The notes: generated from the sequence alone by a model not told the origin. 64,000 nt of DNA from Micromonospora qiuiae (GCF_016863555.1 NZ_BOPC01000031.1:1-64000); one strand, 5' to 3'. Numbered from the stretch's first letter, positions 18,419 through 27,638 are shown. Numbers and translations are program-made.

Positions 18419-19375
18419 ATGGACCTGTTGTCCGCCTACCGGGACATGCTCAGAATCCGACTCTTCGAGGAAAGCCTGCTGCGATGCGCGAAGCAGGGCC
18501 TGGTGCCCGGCAGCATCCACCCGTACACCGGCCAGGAGGCCGTCGCGGTCGGCGTCCTCGGGGCCCGGCGGCCGGACGAGTGGGTAGTCAGCTTCTACCG
18601 GTGCCACGGTCATGCCCTCGCCGCCGGCTGCTCGCCGCAGCGGATGATGCGCGAGATCCTCTGCCGCGACGGTGGCCTGTGTGGTGGCAAGTCGGGCTCG
18701 ATGCACCTGGCCGACCGGGCCCACCATCTGCTCGGCTCGACATCGATCGTCGCCGCCCAACTCCCGATCGCGGCGGGTGCAGCGATGTCCGCCCAGCTCG
18801 ACGGCGCCGGGCGCGCCGTGCTGGTCTTTTGCGGTGACGGCGCGCTCGGCGCGGGCGGGGCGTACGAGACCCTGACCATCGCCGCCGCGCAGCGGCTTCC
18901 GCTGCTCGTGGTCTGCGAGGACAACGGCTGGCAGGACCAGACGGCGAGCCGGTGGGTGCGTCATCTCAGCCCGGCTCAGCTCGTCTCCGGACTGGACCTG
19001 CCGCATGTCGAGGTCGATGGCAACGACGTCGAGGCGGTCCACGACGCCGCCACGGCCGCGTTGGCCGCCTGCCGCTCCGGCGCGGGACCGCAGGTCGTGG
19101 TCGCGCACACCTACCTGCGTGACTTCCACGCCCAACTCGGCGACCAACCGCCACGGCAGTACCGGCCGCAGGAGGAACGACAGCGGTGGGCGGCGCGCGA
19201 CCCGTTGACCGTCGCCGCCGGGCGCATCCCGGCGGACCTGACCGACCTGCACGCCGAAGTCGCCGCCGAGATCGACGAGTTGCTGCTGTCCGCGCTGGCC
19301 GCCGGCACGCCGGATCCGGCGACGGCGACGACCGGGGTGAGCGTCACCACCGACCTGATCGGAGCGCACCGGTGA
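18419..19375 (+). CDS. TPP-dependent 2-oxoacid dehydrogenase E1 alpha-like subunit
   Basis: A 318-residue E1 alpha protein. The thiamine diphosphate motif runs from GDG at 139-141 to Asn169 (CEDNGW). Other family blocks are YTGQEAVAVG, SFYRCHGHALA and GGKSGSMHLADR. It starts 83 bp after the MFS gene and overlaps the E1 beta GTG by 4 bp. No E2 acyltransferase or E3 gene follows, so a standard dehydrogenase complex is unlikely unless subunits lie elsewhere. Acyloin or acyl transfer on TPP is the alternative, as in two-carbon-transferring E1 pairs of some natural product clusters. Confidence 0.85.
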   Translation: MDLLSAYRDMLRIRLFEESLLRCAKQGLVPGSIHPYTGQEAVAVGVLGARRPDEWVVSFYRCHGHALAAGCSPQRMMREILCRDGGLCGGKSGSMHLADRAHHLLGSTSIVAAQLPIAAGAAMSAQLDGAGRAVLVFCGDGALGAGGAYETLTIAAAQRLPLLVVCEDNGWQDQTASRWVRHLSPAQLVSGLDLPHVEVDGNDVEAVHDAATAALAACRSGAGPQVVVAHTYLRDFHAQLGDQPPRQYRPQEERQRWAARDPLTVAAGRIPADLTDLHAEVAAEIDELLLSALAAGTPDPATATTGVSVTTDLIGAHR

Positions 19376-20337
19376 GCCGTCGACACCCGGCCGGCGTGGC
19401 CATCCGCGAGGCGTTCACGGCACAGCCGATGCTGAGCCACTTCAGCACATACCAGCAGGAAGACCTGATCGCGGAGTATGGCGCCGATCGGATGGTCCGG
19501 ATGCCGATCGCGGAGAACGCGATGCTCGGCATGGCCCTGGGCATGGCGCTGACGGGTCGGCGGGTGCTGTTCAGCGTCAACCGGGTGGCGTTCCTGTTCA
19601 GCGCCTTCGACCAACTGGTCAACCAGGTGGCGACCTGGCGTTACATGACCGACGGCCAGTTCTCCGTGCCGTTGGTGATTCGGGGGCTGACCCGCGGCGG
19701 TGAACACCTCGGCGCGCAGCACGAGCACGCGCCGCACGGCATGCTGAGCCAGATCCCGGGCCTCGTCGTCGCGGTGCCCGGCTCGCCCAACGCCCTCGGG
19801 GGGCTGCTGCGGACCGCGTTGCAGCACCCCGACCCCGTCGTCGTCCTGGAGTCACCGCGCCTGTTCGCCCCCACCTGGAGCGAACTGCCCGAACCCGAGC
19901 CCACCGCCGCCGCGCTGCCGTTCGGCGTTGCCGGGCTCGCCCGCCCGGGAACCGACCTGACCCTCGTCGCGATCGGCAACACGGTCATCGAGAGTCTGCT
20001 GGCCGCGGAGCGGCTGGCGACGCGGGGAATCCAGGCTCGGGTGGTCGACCTGCGTACGGCCGCGCCGCTGGACCGGGACGGCGTCGCCGCGATGGTGGTG
20101 CCCGACCGCCCGGTGATCCTGGTGGACGAGCAGTCCCGCGCCGGGTCGGTGATGACCGACCTGGCATACCACCTCGTATGTGGTGGAGCGGCCCGCCCCG
20201 AGCATGTCGAGCTGCTCAGCGGGGCCGGGGTTCCGGCGCCGGTGAGCGCGGCGCTGCTCGACGGTCTGCTGCCCGACGCGGAGCGCATCGTCCGCGCGGC
20301 ACTCGACAACCCGGCCCCACTCGCCCAGCGGAGATGA
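19372..20337 (+). CDS. TPP-dependent 2-oxoacid dehydrogenase E1 beta-like subunit
   Basis: A 321-residue E1 beta/transketolase C-terminal protein. Blocks include RMPIAENAMLGMALGMALTG (with the Glu that activates TPP), FDQLVNQVATWRYMTDGQF and the C-terminal domain IGNTVIESLLAAERL with ARVVDLRTAAPLD. The GTG start overlaps the E1 alpha stop, so the two are coupled and should form an alpha2beta2 enzyme. It is slightly shorter than most E1 beta proteins but no motif is missing. It ends 4 bp into the aminotransferase start. Confidence 0.86.
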   Translation: MSRRHPAGVAIREAFTAQPMLSHFSTYQQEDLIAEYGADRMVRMPIAENAMLGMALGMALTGRRVLFSVNRVAFLFSAFDQLVNQVATWRYMTDGQFSVPLVIRGLTRGGEHLGAQHEHAPHGMLSQIPGLVVAVPGSPNALGGLLRTALQHPDPVVVLESPRLFAPTWSELPEPEPTAAALPFGVAGLARPGTDLTLVAIGNTVIESLLAAERLATRGIQARVVDLRTAAPLDRDGVAAMVVPDRPVILVDEQSRAGSVMTDLAYHLVCGGAARPEHVELLSGAGVPAPVSAALLDGLLPDAERIVRAALDNPAPLAQRR

Positions 20338-21653
20338 CCATGACGAGCAGCGATTACGCGGTATGGCACGGCCTGACGCCGATGGGCGCCCACCTGCGGG
20401 AGAACGGGCCAGACCTGTTCCTCGTCGGCGGCTCCGGCAGCCACGTGACCGACGCTGCCGGACGTCGCTACCTGGACGCCCGGTCCTCGATGTGGAACGT
20501 CACCCTCGGATACTCCTGTGAGCCGGTGAAGCGGGCGATGGCCCGCCAGCTCGACGCGCTGCCCTCCGGCACCGTCATGCGCTACGAACATCCGCCGCAG
20601 GTCACCGTCGAGTATGCCGCGGCACTCGCAGCGGTGCTGCCGGAGCCGCTGCGGCACGTACGGTTCGGCAACACCGGCAGTCAGATGACGGAGTCGGCGG
20701 CCATGTTGTCCCGCTTCTACCGCCGCATGGCTGGCGAGACGGACCGGCAAACCGTGATCGCCCTGCGCGAGGCGTACCACGGGACCGGCCCGCTGGCCAC
20801 CGCACTGACCGACGAACCGATCATGCACGACTACTCCGCGCCGATCGACGCGCACGTCGTGCACGTGCCCACCCCGCCGACGGAGACCTGTGACCCCGAC
20901 GCCTGCACGGGCGAATGCGTACGCCCGGTCATCGAGGCCATCGACGCGGTCGGTGCCGATCACGTCACCGCGGTGATGTTCGAACCGGTCTCCGGCACCT
21001 CGTTCCGGCCGGCCCCGACGCACTACCTGGAGACGCTGATCGTCGAGTGCCGGCGCCGGGGCATCCACTCGATCGCCGACGAGGTGACCACCGGTGCCGG
21101 CCGGGTCGGCGCGATGACCTATATCGAGCGGCTCAACGAGGTTCCCGACATGCTGGTCCTCGGCAAGGGGCTCAGCGCCGGGTACTTCCCCCTCGCCGCG
21201 CTGGTCGTTGCGCGGGACATCTACGACGCCCTCGCCGACCCGCCGGTGCGGCTGGGCTTCCCCAACGGCTCGACCACGGACGGCCACCCGATCGGGGCGG
21301 CCTCGGGCCTCGCGGTGCTCGACATCCTCACTGCCGACGGCTTCCTTCCCAGGGTGCTCCAGCGCAGCGCCGAACTGACCGAGATGCTGGTCGCCGCATC
21401 GAATTCGGAACCGCGGATCGGCGCCGTCCGAGGCGAGGGCATGATGCTCGGTGTCGAGCTGCGCGACGCGAACGGCGCGCTGTGGTCGCTGCGTGACGTC
21501 AGCGAGCTGCGCCGGGTCTGCCGGGAGCACGGACTGCTCACCAGCTACTCGGTCGGGGTGATGCCGTTGCTGCCACACCTGACGATCTCCACCGACGACT
21601 GCCGGGAGCTGGTGGAGAGGTTCGTCAAGGCGGTGGGGGCGTACCAGGCGTAG
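20334..21653 (+). CDS. Class III PLP-dependent aminotransferase
   Basis: A 439-residue fold-type I class III (omega) aminotransferase. The PLP Lys is Lys278 (VLGKGLSAGYFP) and the pyridine-binding Asp is Asp249 in IADEVTTGAGR. AYHGTG and FEPVSGT are also present. The ATG at 20334 overlaps the E1 beta stop; a second in-frame ATG lies at 20340. Coupling to the E1 pair suggests it aminates the ketone or aldehyde that the TPP enzyme makes, giving an amino-ketone or amine building block; this is inference. A cysteine-bearing insert CDPDACTGEC at 186-195 is unusual and could bind metal or form a disulphide. Confidence 0.88.
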   Translation: MTMTSSDYAVWHGLTPMGAHLRENGPDLFLVGGSGSHVTDAAGRRYLDARSSMWNVTLGYSCEPVKRAMARQLDALPSGTVMRYEHPPQVTVEYAAALAAVLPEPLRHVRFGNTGSQMTESAAMLSRFYRRMAGETDRQTVIALREAYHGTGPLATALTDEPIMHDYSAPIDAHVVHVPTPPTETCDPDACTGECVRPVIEAIDAVGADHVTAVMFEPVSGTSFRPAPTHYLETLIVECRRRGIHSIADEVTTGAGRVGAMTYIERLNEVPDMLVLGKGLSAGYFPLAALVVARDIYDALADPPVRLGFPNGSTTDGHPIGAASGLAVLDILTADGFLPRVLQRSAELTEMLVAASNSEPRIGAVRGEGMMLGVELRDANGALWSLRDVSELRRVCREHGLLTSYSVGVMPLLPHLTISTDDCRELVERFVKAVGAYQA

Positions 21654-21668
21654 CGCCGCTCACCCGAT

Positions 21669-22865
21669 TCACGTGGCCACGCCCTCCGGCTTCCGCTGCG
21701 GCGGTGGGCTCGGCGTCACCGCCGGCGGCGATCCGTCCGGCGCCGTGGCATCGGGCGGCCCGCCCGATGCCGCTCGGCGCGGTGCCAGCCGGCGCATCAT
21801 CGGCTGTTCCACGTACCGGTGCAGCAACCCGGCCAGTGCCAGGGTGAGCAGGAGGAACCCGACCACCGCGACGGGACCCCACCAGCCGGGGAAGCCGGTC
21901 CCCCAGTCGCCGGTGACCCGCAGGATCGTCATGATCACGAAGACGTGCACCAGGTAGAAGGCGAAGGAGACCTCGCCGAGCCAGAGCATCGGCCGGGACC
22001 GCAGCGGCGAGCGGCTGCCGCGTACGTCGGCGTCCGCCGCCGCGGCGATCAGCACGACGTACGCCGCCGAGAGGATCGCCGCCCACAGCTCGGCCCGGAT
22101 CCACTGCGAGGCCACCACCCAGGTCGCCACGAAGATCAGGCTCGCCACCGGCAGACGCGGACCCCGCCAGCGACCACGCAGCATGAGTTCGGCGGCAGCC
22201 ACCCCCATCCAGAACTCCAGCGACCGGACCAGCGGAAACACCTGGGCGAACCACCACCGGTACTGCTCGGGCACCAGCGTCTGCGCGGGCCAGAGCGCCA
22301 GGATCAGCAGCGGCACCGCGATCACCACGGCCCACAGCAGCCACGGCCGGGCCCGTCGCACCAGCGGCAGCGCCAGCGGCAGGCACAGGTAGAAGAACAT
22401 CTCGCAGGAGAGCGACCAGCTCACGTTGTTGACGCTGTAGAAATATCCGGGCCGGGGATCCCAGGCCTGAAGCAGGAACAGGTTCTCCAGCGCGGCCACC
22501 GGGTTGATCGGGTCGGCGAACCAGAACGCGGCCAGCATGGCCAGCGCCCACATCAACACGTGATTCGGATAGATCTTGGCGAAGCGACGCCGCCAGAACC
22601 GCCACCGGGAGTCACCGGGCCGGGCCGACCAGACCAGCACGAATCCGCTGAGGATGAAGAAGAACTGCACCCCGGACAGGCCCAGGGTGAACACTTTGCC
22701 CATCACCGCCTGATGGTCCGGCTCGGCGACGATCCGCATGGTCCCGGCGTGGAAACCGAAGACCAGCAGCGCGGCGATCCACCGCAGCCCGGTCAGCGAC
22801 GGCAGCCGGCTCGTCGCACCGCGTCCGCTCGTGGTGGTCGGCCGATCGACGGTCGTGCTGGTCAT
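21669..22865 (-). CDS. Acyltransferase 3 family membrane O-acyltransferase (OafA/YrhL-like)
   Basis: A 398-residue integral membrane protein with about ten hydrophobic helices. The N-terminal RLPSLTGLRWIAALLVFGFHAG with GVQFFFILSGFVL is the hallmark of acyltransferase family 3, in which the early conserved His and the FFILSGF loop are diagnostic. It would O-acylate a surface glycan or lipid. It is convergent with the aminotransferase gene and divergent from the glycosyltransferase at 23031, so it marks the start of the glycan region. The C-terminal 40 residues are Pro/Ser-rich. Confidence 0.9.
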   Translation of the reverse strand: MTSTTVDRPTTTSGRGATSRLPSLTGLRWIAALLVFGFHAGTMRIVAEPDHQAVMGKVFTLGLSGVQFFFILSGFVLVWSARPGDSRWRFWRRRFAKIYPNHVLMWALAMLAAFWFADPINPVAALENLFLLQAWDPRPGYFYSVNNVSWSLSCEMFFYLCLPLALPLVRRARPWLLWAVVIAVPLLILALWPAQTLVPEQYRWWFAQVFPLVRSLEFWMGVAAAELMLRGRWRGPRLPVASLIFVATWVVASQWIRAELWAAILSAAYVVLIAAAADADVRGSRSPLRSRPMLWLGEVSFAFYLVHVFVIMTILRVTGDWGTGFPGWWGPVAVVGFLLLTLALAGLLHRYVEQPMMRRLAPRRAASGGPPDATAPDGSPPAVTPSPPPQRKPEGVAT

Positions 22866-23030
22866 CCGGGCACCCTAACCGTCCGGGGCATTCCAGGTGC
22901 AATCGGGCCGTGCCCGCATCCGAGAGGCCATTGTTCGCCCGCTCGGCGCAGGCCGGCTGTTCAATTTCCTCACCGCTGCCGGTCACGTGCGGTTCCCGAC
23001 CCGGCCATCCCGGCGGTCGAGGGTGTCCGC

Positions 23031-24182
23031 GTGGCCATTCAGCCGACGCAAGCACCGCTGCTGAGCATCGTCGTGCCGGTCTACGGCGTCGAGGCGTTCC
23101 TGGGCGAGTGCCTTGATTCCATCTACACCGACGTCCCGGTGGCCGAGGCCGCGGCGGTGGAACTGGTCGCCGTGGACGACGCCTCCCCGGACCGGTGCGG
23201 GAAACTGCTGGACGAGTACGCCGCCGGCCACCCGGGCGTACGCGTGCTGCACCTACGCACGAACGTCGGCCTCGGACCGGCCCGCAACGCCGGCCTGGAC
23301 GCCGCCACCGGTCGCTACGTCTGGTTCGTCGACAGTGACGACTGGCTGCCACCGGGCACCGTTGCCGCCGTGCTCGACCGGCTGCGGGCGGACCGGCCGG
23401 ACGTGATGATGGTGGACCACCTGCGGGTGCACGAATGCGGGCGACACGAGGTGGACCCCAGCAGCCGTCTGCTGCGCGGCGCCCCGGGCGTGGTGCGGCT
23501 GGCCGACTGGCCGCAGCTGCTGCGGGTGCAGCACACCGCCTGGAACAAGGTGGTACGGCGTGACTTCCTGACCGAGTTGGGCCTGCGCTTTCACCCCGGC
23601 TGGTACGAGGACATCCCGTTCAGCCATCCGCTGCTGATCGGCGCGGAGCGGATCTCGGTGCTGGATCGGGTCTGCTACCTGTACCGCCAGGGCCGTCCAG
23701 GCGCCATCACCTCCACCCGCAGCGGCCGGCACTTCGACGCGTTCGAGCAGTACGACCGGCTCTTCGCCTGGCTGGCCGCCCGGCACCCCGACGGCCGCTG
23801 GCACGCCGAACTGTTCGACCTGATGGTGAGCCACTTCCTGGTGGTGGTGGGCAACGACGACCGGCTTCACCCGCACCTGCGGCGACGCTTCTTCCGTCGG
23901 GTGGCGGAGCACTACCGGCGGTACCTGCCGGACAGCGGCTACCCCCGCCCGGACGGGGTGGCCGGGCTCAAGCACCGGCTGGTCGACCGGGACAGCTACC
24001 TGGCGTACGCGGCGCTGCGGCGAGCACACCGGCTCGCCGGCCGGCTGCGTACGGAGAAGGACAGCCCGGCGCCCCCGACGACCACGGTGCCGGCGACGAC
24101 CACGGTGCCGCCGGCGACCCCGACGCCGGCCAGCAGCCCGCACCACGCACTGGCGCGGTCCCATGGAGACGGAACGGAATGA
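23031..24182 (+). CDS. Glycosyltransferase family 2
   Basis: A 383-residue GT-A glycosyltransferase. The first strand LLSIVVPVYGVEAFLGECLDSI, the VDDASPD block, the NVGLGPARNAGLDAATGRYVWFVDSDDW block with its DSDD metal motif, and a distal WYEDIPFSHP give a complete catalytic domain. The last 45 residues are a Pro/Thr/Ala tail with a tandem TTVPATTTVPPAT segment. The GTG start is chosen because the catalytic strand starts 12 residues later. It overlaps the PseI gene by 4 bp, so it probably handles the nonulosonic acid glycan or its acceptor. Confidence 0.88.
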   Translation: MAIQPTQAPLLSIVVPVYGVEAFLGECLDSIYTDVPVAEAAAVELVAVDDASPDRCGKLLDEYAAGHPGVRVLHLRTNVGLGPARNAGLDAATGRYVWFVDSDDWLPPGTVAAVLDRLRADRPDVMMVDHLRVHECGRHEVDPSSRLLRGAPGVVRLADWPQLLRVQHTAWNKVVRRDFLTELGLRFHPGWYEDIPFSHPLLIGAERISVLDRVCYLYRQGRPGAITSTRSGRHFDAFEQYDRLFAWLAARHPDGRWHAELFDLMVSHFLVVVGNDDRLHPHLRRRFFRRVAEHYRRYLPDSGYPRPDGVAGLKHRLVDRDSYLAYAALRRAHRLAGRLRTEKDSPAPPTTTVPATTTVPPATPTPASSPHHALARSHGDGTE

Positions 24183-25228
24183 CCATCTTGAAGATCGGCC
24201 CGCACCCGGTCGGCAGCGGAGAACGCCCTTTCGTGGTGGCCGAGATGTCCGGCAACCACAACGGCGACCTGACACGCGCACTGGCCATCGTGGACGCGGT
24301 GGCCGACAGCGGCGCGCACGCCCTGAAGCTGCAGACCTACCGTCCCGACACGATCACCATCGACGTCGACGCGCCGGCCTTCCGCATCTCGGGCGAGCAC
24401 GGGCTGTGGGGCGGGCAGAACCTCTACCGGCTCTACGAGCGGGCGCACACCCCGTACGAGTGGCACGGGCCGATCTTCGAACGGGCCCGCGAGCGCGGCC
24501 TGACCGTCTTCTCCTCCCCGTTCGATGCCTCGGCCGTCGAGCTGCTGGAGGAGCTGGACGCGCCCGCGTACAAAATCGCTTCGTCGGAGCTGGTCGACCT
24601 GCCGCTGATCCGGCTGGTCGCCGCCACCGGCAAGCCAATGGTCATCTCCACCGGGATGGCCACGCTCGCCGAGATCGACGCCGCCGTACGCACCGCCCGC
24701 GCCGGCGGGGCCGGCGGAATCGTGCTGCTGGCCTGCACCGTCTCGTATCCGGCACCTCCCGCCGACAGCAACCTGCGCCGCATACCGGTGCTGGCGGAGG
24801 CGTTCGGCGTGCCGGTCGGTCTCTCCGACCACACCCCCGGCATCGGCGTCCCGGTCGCCTCGGTGGCGCTCGGGGCCTGCTTCATCGAGAAGCACGTCAC
24901 GCTGGACCGCGCCGACGGTGGGGTGGACTCCGACTTCTCTCTGAACCCCCCGGAACTGGCCGCCCTGGTGGTCGAGTCGGAGCGGGCGTACGCGGCCCTC
25001 GGCGGCACCGCCGTCGGTCCGACGCCGGCCGAACGGGAGGGTCTGCGTTTCCGGCGCTCGCTGCACGTGGTGGCCGACGTACGCGCCGGCGATGAGGTCA
25101 CCGCCGACAACGTCCGCTCCATCCGCCCAGCCGGCGGCCTCTCCCCGGTCGAGATCGACCGCGTCCTCGGCCGCCGCTTCACCGCCGACGTGCCCCGCGG
25201 CACCCCGCTCAGCTGGGACCTGATCTGA
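24179..25228 (+). CDS. pseI: Pseudaminic acid synthase
   Basis: A 349-residue NeuB-family synthase that condenses a 2,4-diacetamido hexose with phosphoenolpyruvate. VAEMSGNHNGDLTRAL, ALKLQTYRPDTIT, SSPFD, YKIASSEL, STGMATLAEI and GLSDHTPG form the TIM barrel, followed by a C-terminal SAF domain (RSLHVVADVRAGDEVTADNVRSIRP). The GLWGGQNLYRLYERAHTPYEWH segment is typical of PseI and not of NeuB or LegI. It overlaps the GT2 stop by 4 bp. The other five pathway genes lie 6-13 kb downstream, so this step is separated from the main operon. Confidence 0.9.
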   Translation: MTILKIGPHPVGSGERPFVVAEMSGNHNGDLTRALAIVDAVADSGAHALKLQTYRPDTITIDVDAPAFRISGEHGLWGGQNLYRLYERAHTPYEWHGPIFERARERGLTVFSSPFDASAVELLEELDAPAYKIASSELVDLPLIRLVAATGKPMVISTGMATLAEIDAAVRTARAGGAGGIVLLACTVSYPAPPADSNLRRIPVLAEAFGVPVGLSDHTPGIGVPVASVALGACFIEKHVTLDRADGGVDSDFSLNPPELAALVVESERAYAALGGTAVGPTPAEREGLRFRRSLHVVADVRAGDEVTADNVRSIRPAGGLSPVEIDRVLGRRFTADVPRGTPLSWDLI

Positions 25229-25972
25229 CGCTGCCGATCACGCACCGGCAGGCAGGCGCCCGACCGCCGCCAGGTTGATCAACTCGGCTTCGGCGGGATG
25301 GCGGCATCCGCCCGCCTGGCATACCGCCAGGGCCTCGGTGGGGTGGCTGGATGCTGTCGACCTGATAGCGCAAACGGGTCACCCACCGGGTCACAGTCCC
25401 CGATCAATGCAACAGCGCCCTGGGCGATAGCACGAACGGTTCAGCTCGACAGGGCCGCACACCCTGCCGTCATGCCCGGATTCACTGCGGATTTGCCGCT
25501 CCTCAAATATCCGCGGTTGATACCATCCGGATCACTCCACGTCTATCCTTCGGATGGCACGGGTTGCGGGGTGTTGGGGTTTCCGGGCCGGTTGAGGCCA
25601 CGAGTTGCGGTGTCCCGTGGCAGGGCCGCGAGTTGCGGTATCCGGTACGACGACGCCGGTCGCGAACGTGGCGTCATCGCCCGGCCGCCTGACCTGCCAG
25701 GACCCGATTCCGCCGCCACCGCCCTGTTGCCGGGGTCGCTATAAGCAGACCGTCGCCGTGGCGATGTCAGTTGGCATGCATGGCCGCAGCCTAGGGGCGG
25801 CCGCCGTCCGTCTTGATGTCGCTGACGAAGGTGGCCCAGGTTCGCCGAGATCACCCAACACGGACCGGCAGCGGCCGACATGTCGCGACTGGCCACCATC
25901 CTCGGCCTGACCCGACAACCCTGACCCGATCCACCGGGTTGCCCAATTCGCCTGGTGACCCTGTTCCTCGGA
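25229..25972. other. Gene-poor intergenic stretch
   Basis: No frame with a ribosome site or coding-like codon bias was found on either strand. GC is lower than in the flanking genes around 25380-25560. The stretch lies between pseI and the SipW locus and may mark an insertion junction. No tRNA, transposase or CRISPR repeat was seen. Confidence 0.6.
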
Positions 25973-26198
25973 TTACGGGCGGCGCAGGTTGCGGCATGTC
26001 GGGGTGTTCGGGCCGATCGCGTGGGTGACCGTGGTGGCGTTGGGGCCGAGAGTTCCACCTCCGAAGAAGGGGCCCGACAGGTGCCACGTGAAGCCGCTGC
26101 GGGTCAGGCCGCCGACGGGCAGATCCCAGGTGAAGGTCGGCGGGTCGAGCAGGCCTGCGGTGCACTGCAGGTTGGTCGGTGGGTTGACCGTGCGCGCC
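25973..26198 (-). pseudogene. 3' remnant of a SipW-dependent exported protein
   Basis: Immediately after the signal peptidase stop, in another frame, the minus strand reads VNPPTNLQCTAGLLDPPTF, then TWDLPVGGLTRSGFTWHLSG and GGGTLGPNATTVTHAIGP before a stop at 25973. This is the Ig/Fn3-like C-terminal style of actinobacterial SipW-dependent proteins. No usable start codon precedes it; the only in-frame GTG lies inside the signal peptidase gene. It therefore looks like the tail of a broken gene whose head may be the stub at 27423-27629. Confidence 0.55.
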
Positions 26199-27410
26199 TC
26201 ACGACTGATCCACCCTGGTCCGGCGCCGGCGCGTGGCGAGCATGAGCAGCAGGCCGGCGAGCAGCGCACCGACACCAGCGAGCACAGGTGTCCACAGGTT
26301 GGTGCCGGTCTGCGGAAGCGGTTGAACCTTGCCGCCCGCCGACGTGCGTTCCCCGAAACCGATCGCGGTGACGGTCAGGTCCGCTGACCCCGAGGCCGTG
26401 GTGCCCGTGAGCAGGCTCGCGGTGATGAGGATCCAACGCTGCTGGTCGGAGGGCATCTTGCTGACGGTGATCGGATGTGCGACCAGTCTGGCGGCTGGAC
26501 CGTTTGCGAGAACCTGCTCCCCTGGACCGGTTGGGCAGAAATCGTCTACCCACCGCTTGGTGCAGACGGCAGCCTTGACCTGGAGCCCGTCAGGGTCGAC
26601 TGCGAGCCGGCCCCGCGCCGACAGCGTGATGGTCACCCTGCCGGGATGCTTCGCATGTGCAGAGACGCCCACTTGCCATGGCACCGGCTCGCCGGGCGCC
26701 ATGCTCGCCATGCGCTCCTTGTCGCCGATCGATGTCAGGGTGAGGTATCTGCCACGCATGACCTCTTCGGTCTCGACTGCGCGGGCTTGGCTGGGCGCCG
26801 CCAGTACCGCAGCGGTGACTGCCGGCAGCGCAACCACCACCAGGAACATGCACCGCAAGGTCGAGCCACGGCGGGCTACGGCGGTGCGCCGCCGCGTCCG
26901 CGATTCGGTGCCGCGCGGCCAGTACGCCCAGGTGACGATCGCCGCGGTTCCGATCGTGATCACACTCATCGCGTACACGTTCGACACCGCACGCACCGCG
27001 TACCCGAGTTTGGGCACCGACCATTCGACGAGCCGCACGTGGGTCACCGTGTACGGCGCGCTGTCGTTGGACTCGTTCGCGTCCCCGCGCAGGGTGAGTA
27101 GGCGAACCGGCCCGTCGCCGTTGGCTATCTCGACGACCCGGTGGGTGATCGGTGGCAGCGGTGTGCGGTCGACGGTGACGATGTCTCCCACCTGGACCTC
27201 GGACGCGGGGATCTCCCGCACCACGGCCAGTGATCCGGCGGGAATCGTCGGGCTCATCGATCCGGTCTTGAACAGGATGAGCGAGATGTCGAAGAAGAAC
27301 GCCAGCGGAACGAGAACGACGCACACCGCCCCGCCGACGGCGAGCAGGGTCAGCACCAGGTCGCAACCTCGGGCAAGGGTCCCGTGCCATCGATGTACTC
27401 GCCCTACCAT
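26199..27410 (-). CDS. SipW-like signal peptidase I fused to an LPQTG-terminated domain
   Basis: A 403-residue protein. Residues 17-41 form a membrane anchor; the catalytic Ser is Ser51 (TGSMSPTIPAG), and His90 (PPITHRVVEI) replaces the usual Lys, as in ER/SipW-type peptidases. GDANESNDSAP and a second membrane segment (about 147-164) follow. A third hydrophobic stretch (about 187-212) leads into an extracytoplasmic domain of about 150 residues. The end is LPQTG at 365-369, a membrane segment and RRRRTR, a complete sortase sorting signal. It should process the exported proteins encoded upstream. Fusion of a signal peptidase to a sortase substrate is unusual. Confidence 0.85.
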   Translation of the reverse strand: MVGRVHRWHGTLARGCDLVLTLLAVGGAVCVVLVPLAFFFDISLILFKTGSMSPTIPAGSLAVVREIPASEVQVGDIVTVDRTPLPPITHRVVEIANGDGPVRLLTLRGDANESNDSAPYTVTHVRLVEWSVPKLGYAVRAVSNVYAMSVITIGTAAIVTWAYWPRGTESRTRRRTAVARRGSTLRCMFLVVVALPAVTAAVLAAPSQARAVETEEVMRGRYLTLTSIGDKERMASMAPGEPVPWQVGVSAHAKHPGRVTITLSARGRLAVDPDGLQVKAAVCTKRWVDDFCPTGPGEQVLANGPAARLVAHPITVSKMPSDQQRWILITASLLTGTTASGSADLTVTAIGFGERTSAGGKVQPLPQTGTNLWTPVLAGVGALLAGLLLMLATRRRRTRVDQS

Positions 27411-27422
27411 CTGATGAATCCT

Positions 27423-27629
27423 TTACCTAGGGGTACGGCTTGCCCAGCTGCTGGACGCGGTCTGCGATTCCGTGCCGAAGGTGCTCGCGGTGAACGACCC
27501 GGTGCCGTACTCGCCGTCGCTCCACGCGGCGAGCGTGGACGTCGTTCCCATGCCGAGAACGAGGGCGCCGGCGAGTACGGCACGGGTGCGGCGCAGCCGT
27601 GGTGCTCCGGACGCCCGGTGGTCGACCAC
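27423..27629 (-). pseudogene. Truncated SipW-dependent exported protein (5' stub)
   Basis: A 68-residue frame with a SipW-type signal (RAVLAGALVLGMG then TLAAWSDGEYGTGSFTAS) and only about 20 further residues before a stop 12 bp ahead of the signal peptidase start. Full-length relatives, such as the next gene upstream, continue for over 150 residues. It is probably a truncated copy. It lies 9 bp after the stop of the intact cognate gene and so remains in the operon. A short secreted peptide is the alternative. Confidence 0.6.
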
Positions 27630-27638
27630 GGCCGTTGC

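Noticed and set aside
25298..25744. 148-codon plus-strand frame in the gap after pseI
   Set aside because: No ribosome site, amphibious composition and no coding-like third-position bias compared with neighbours.
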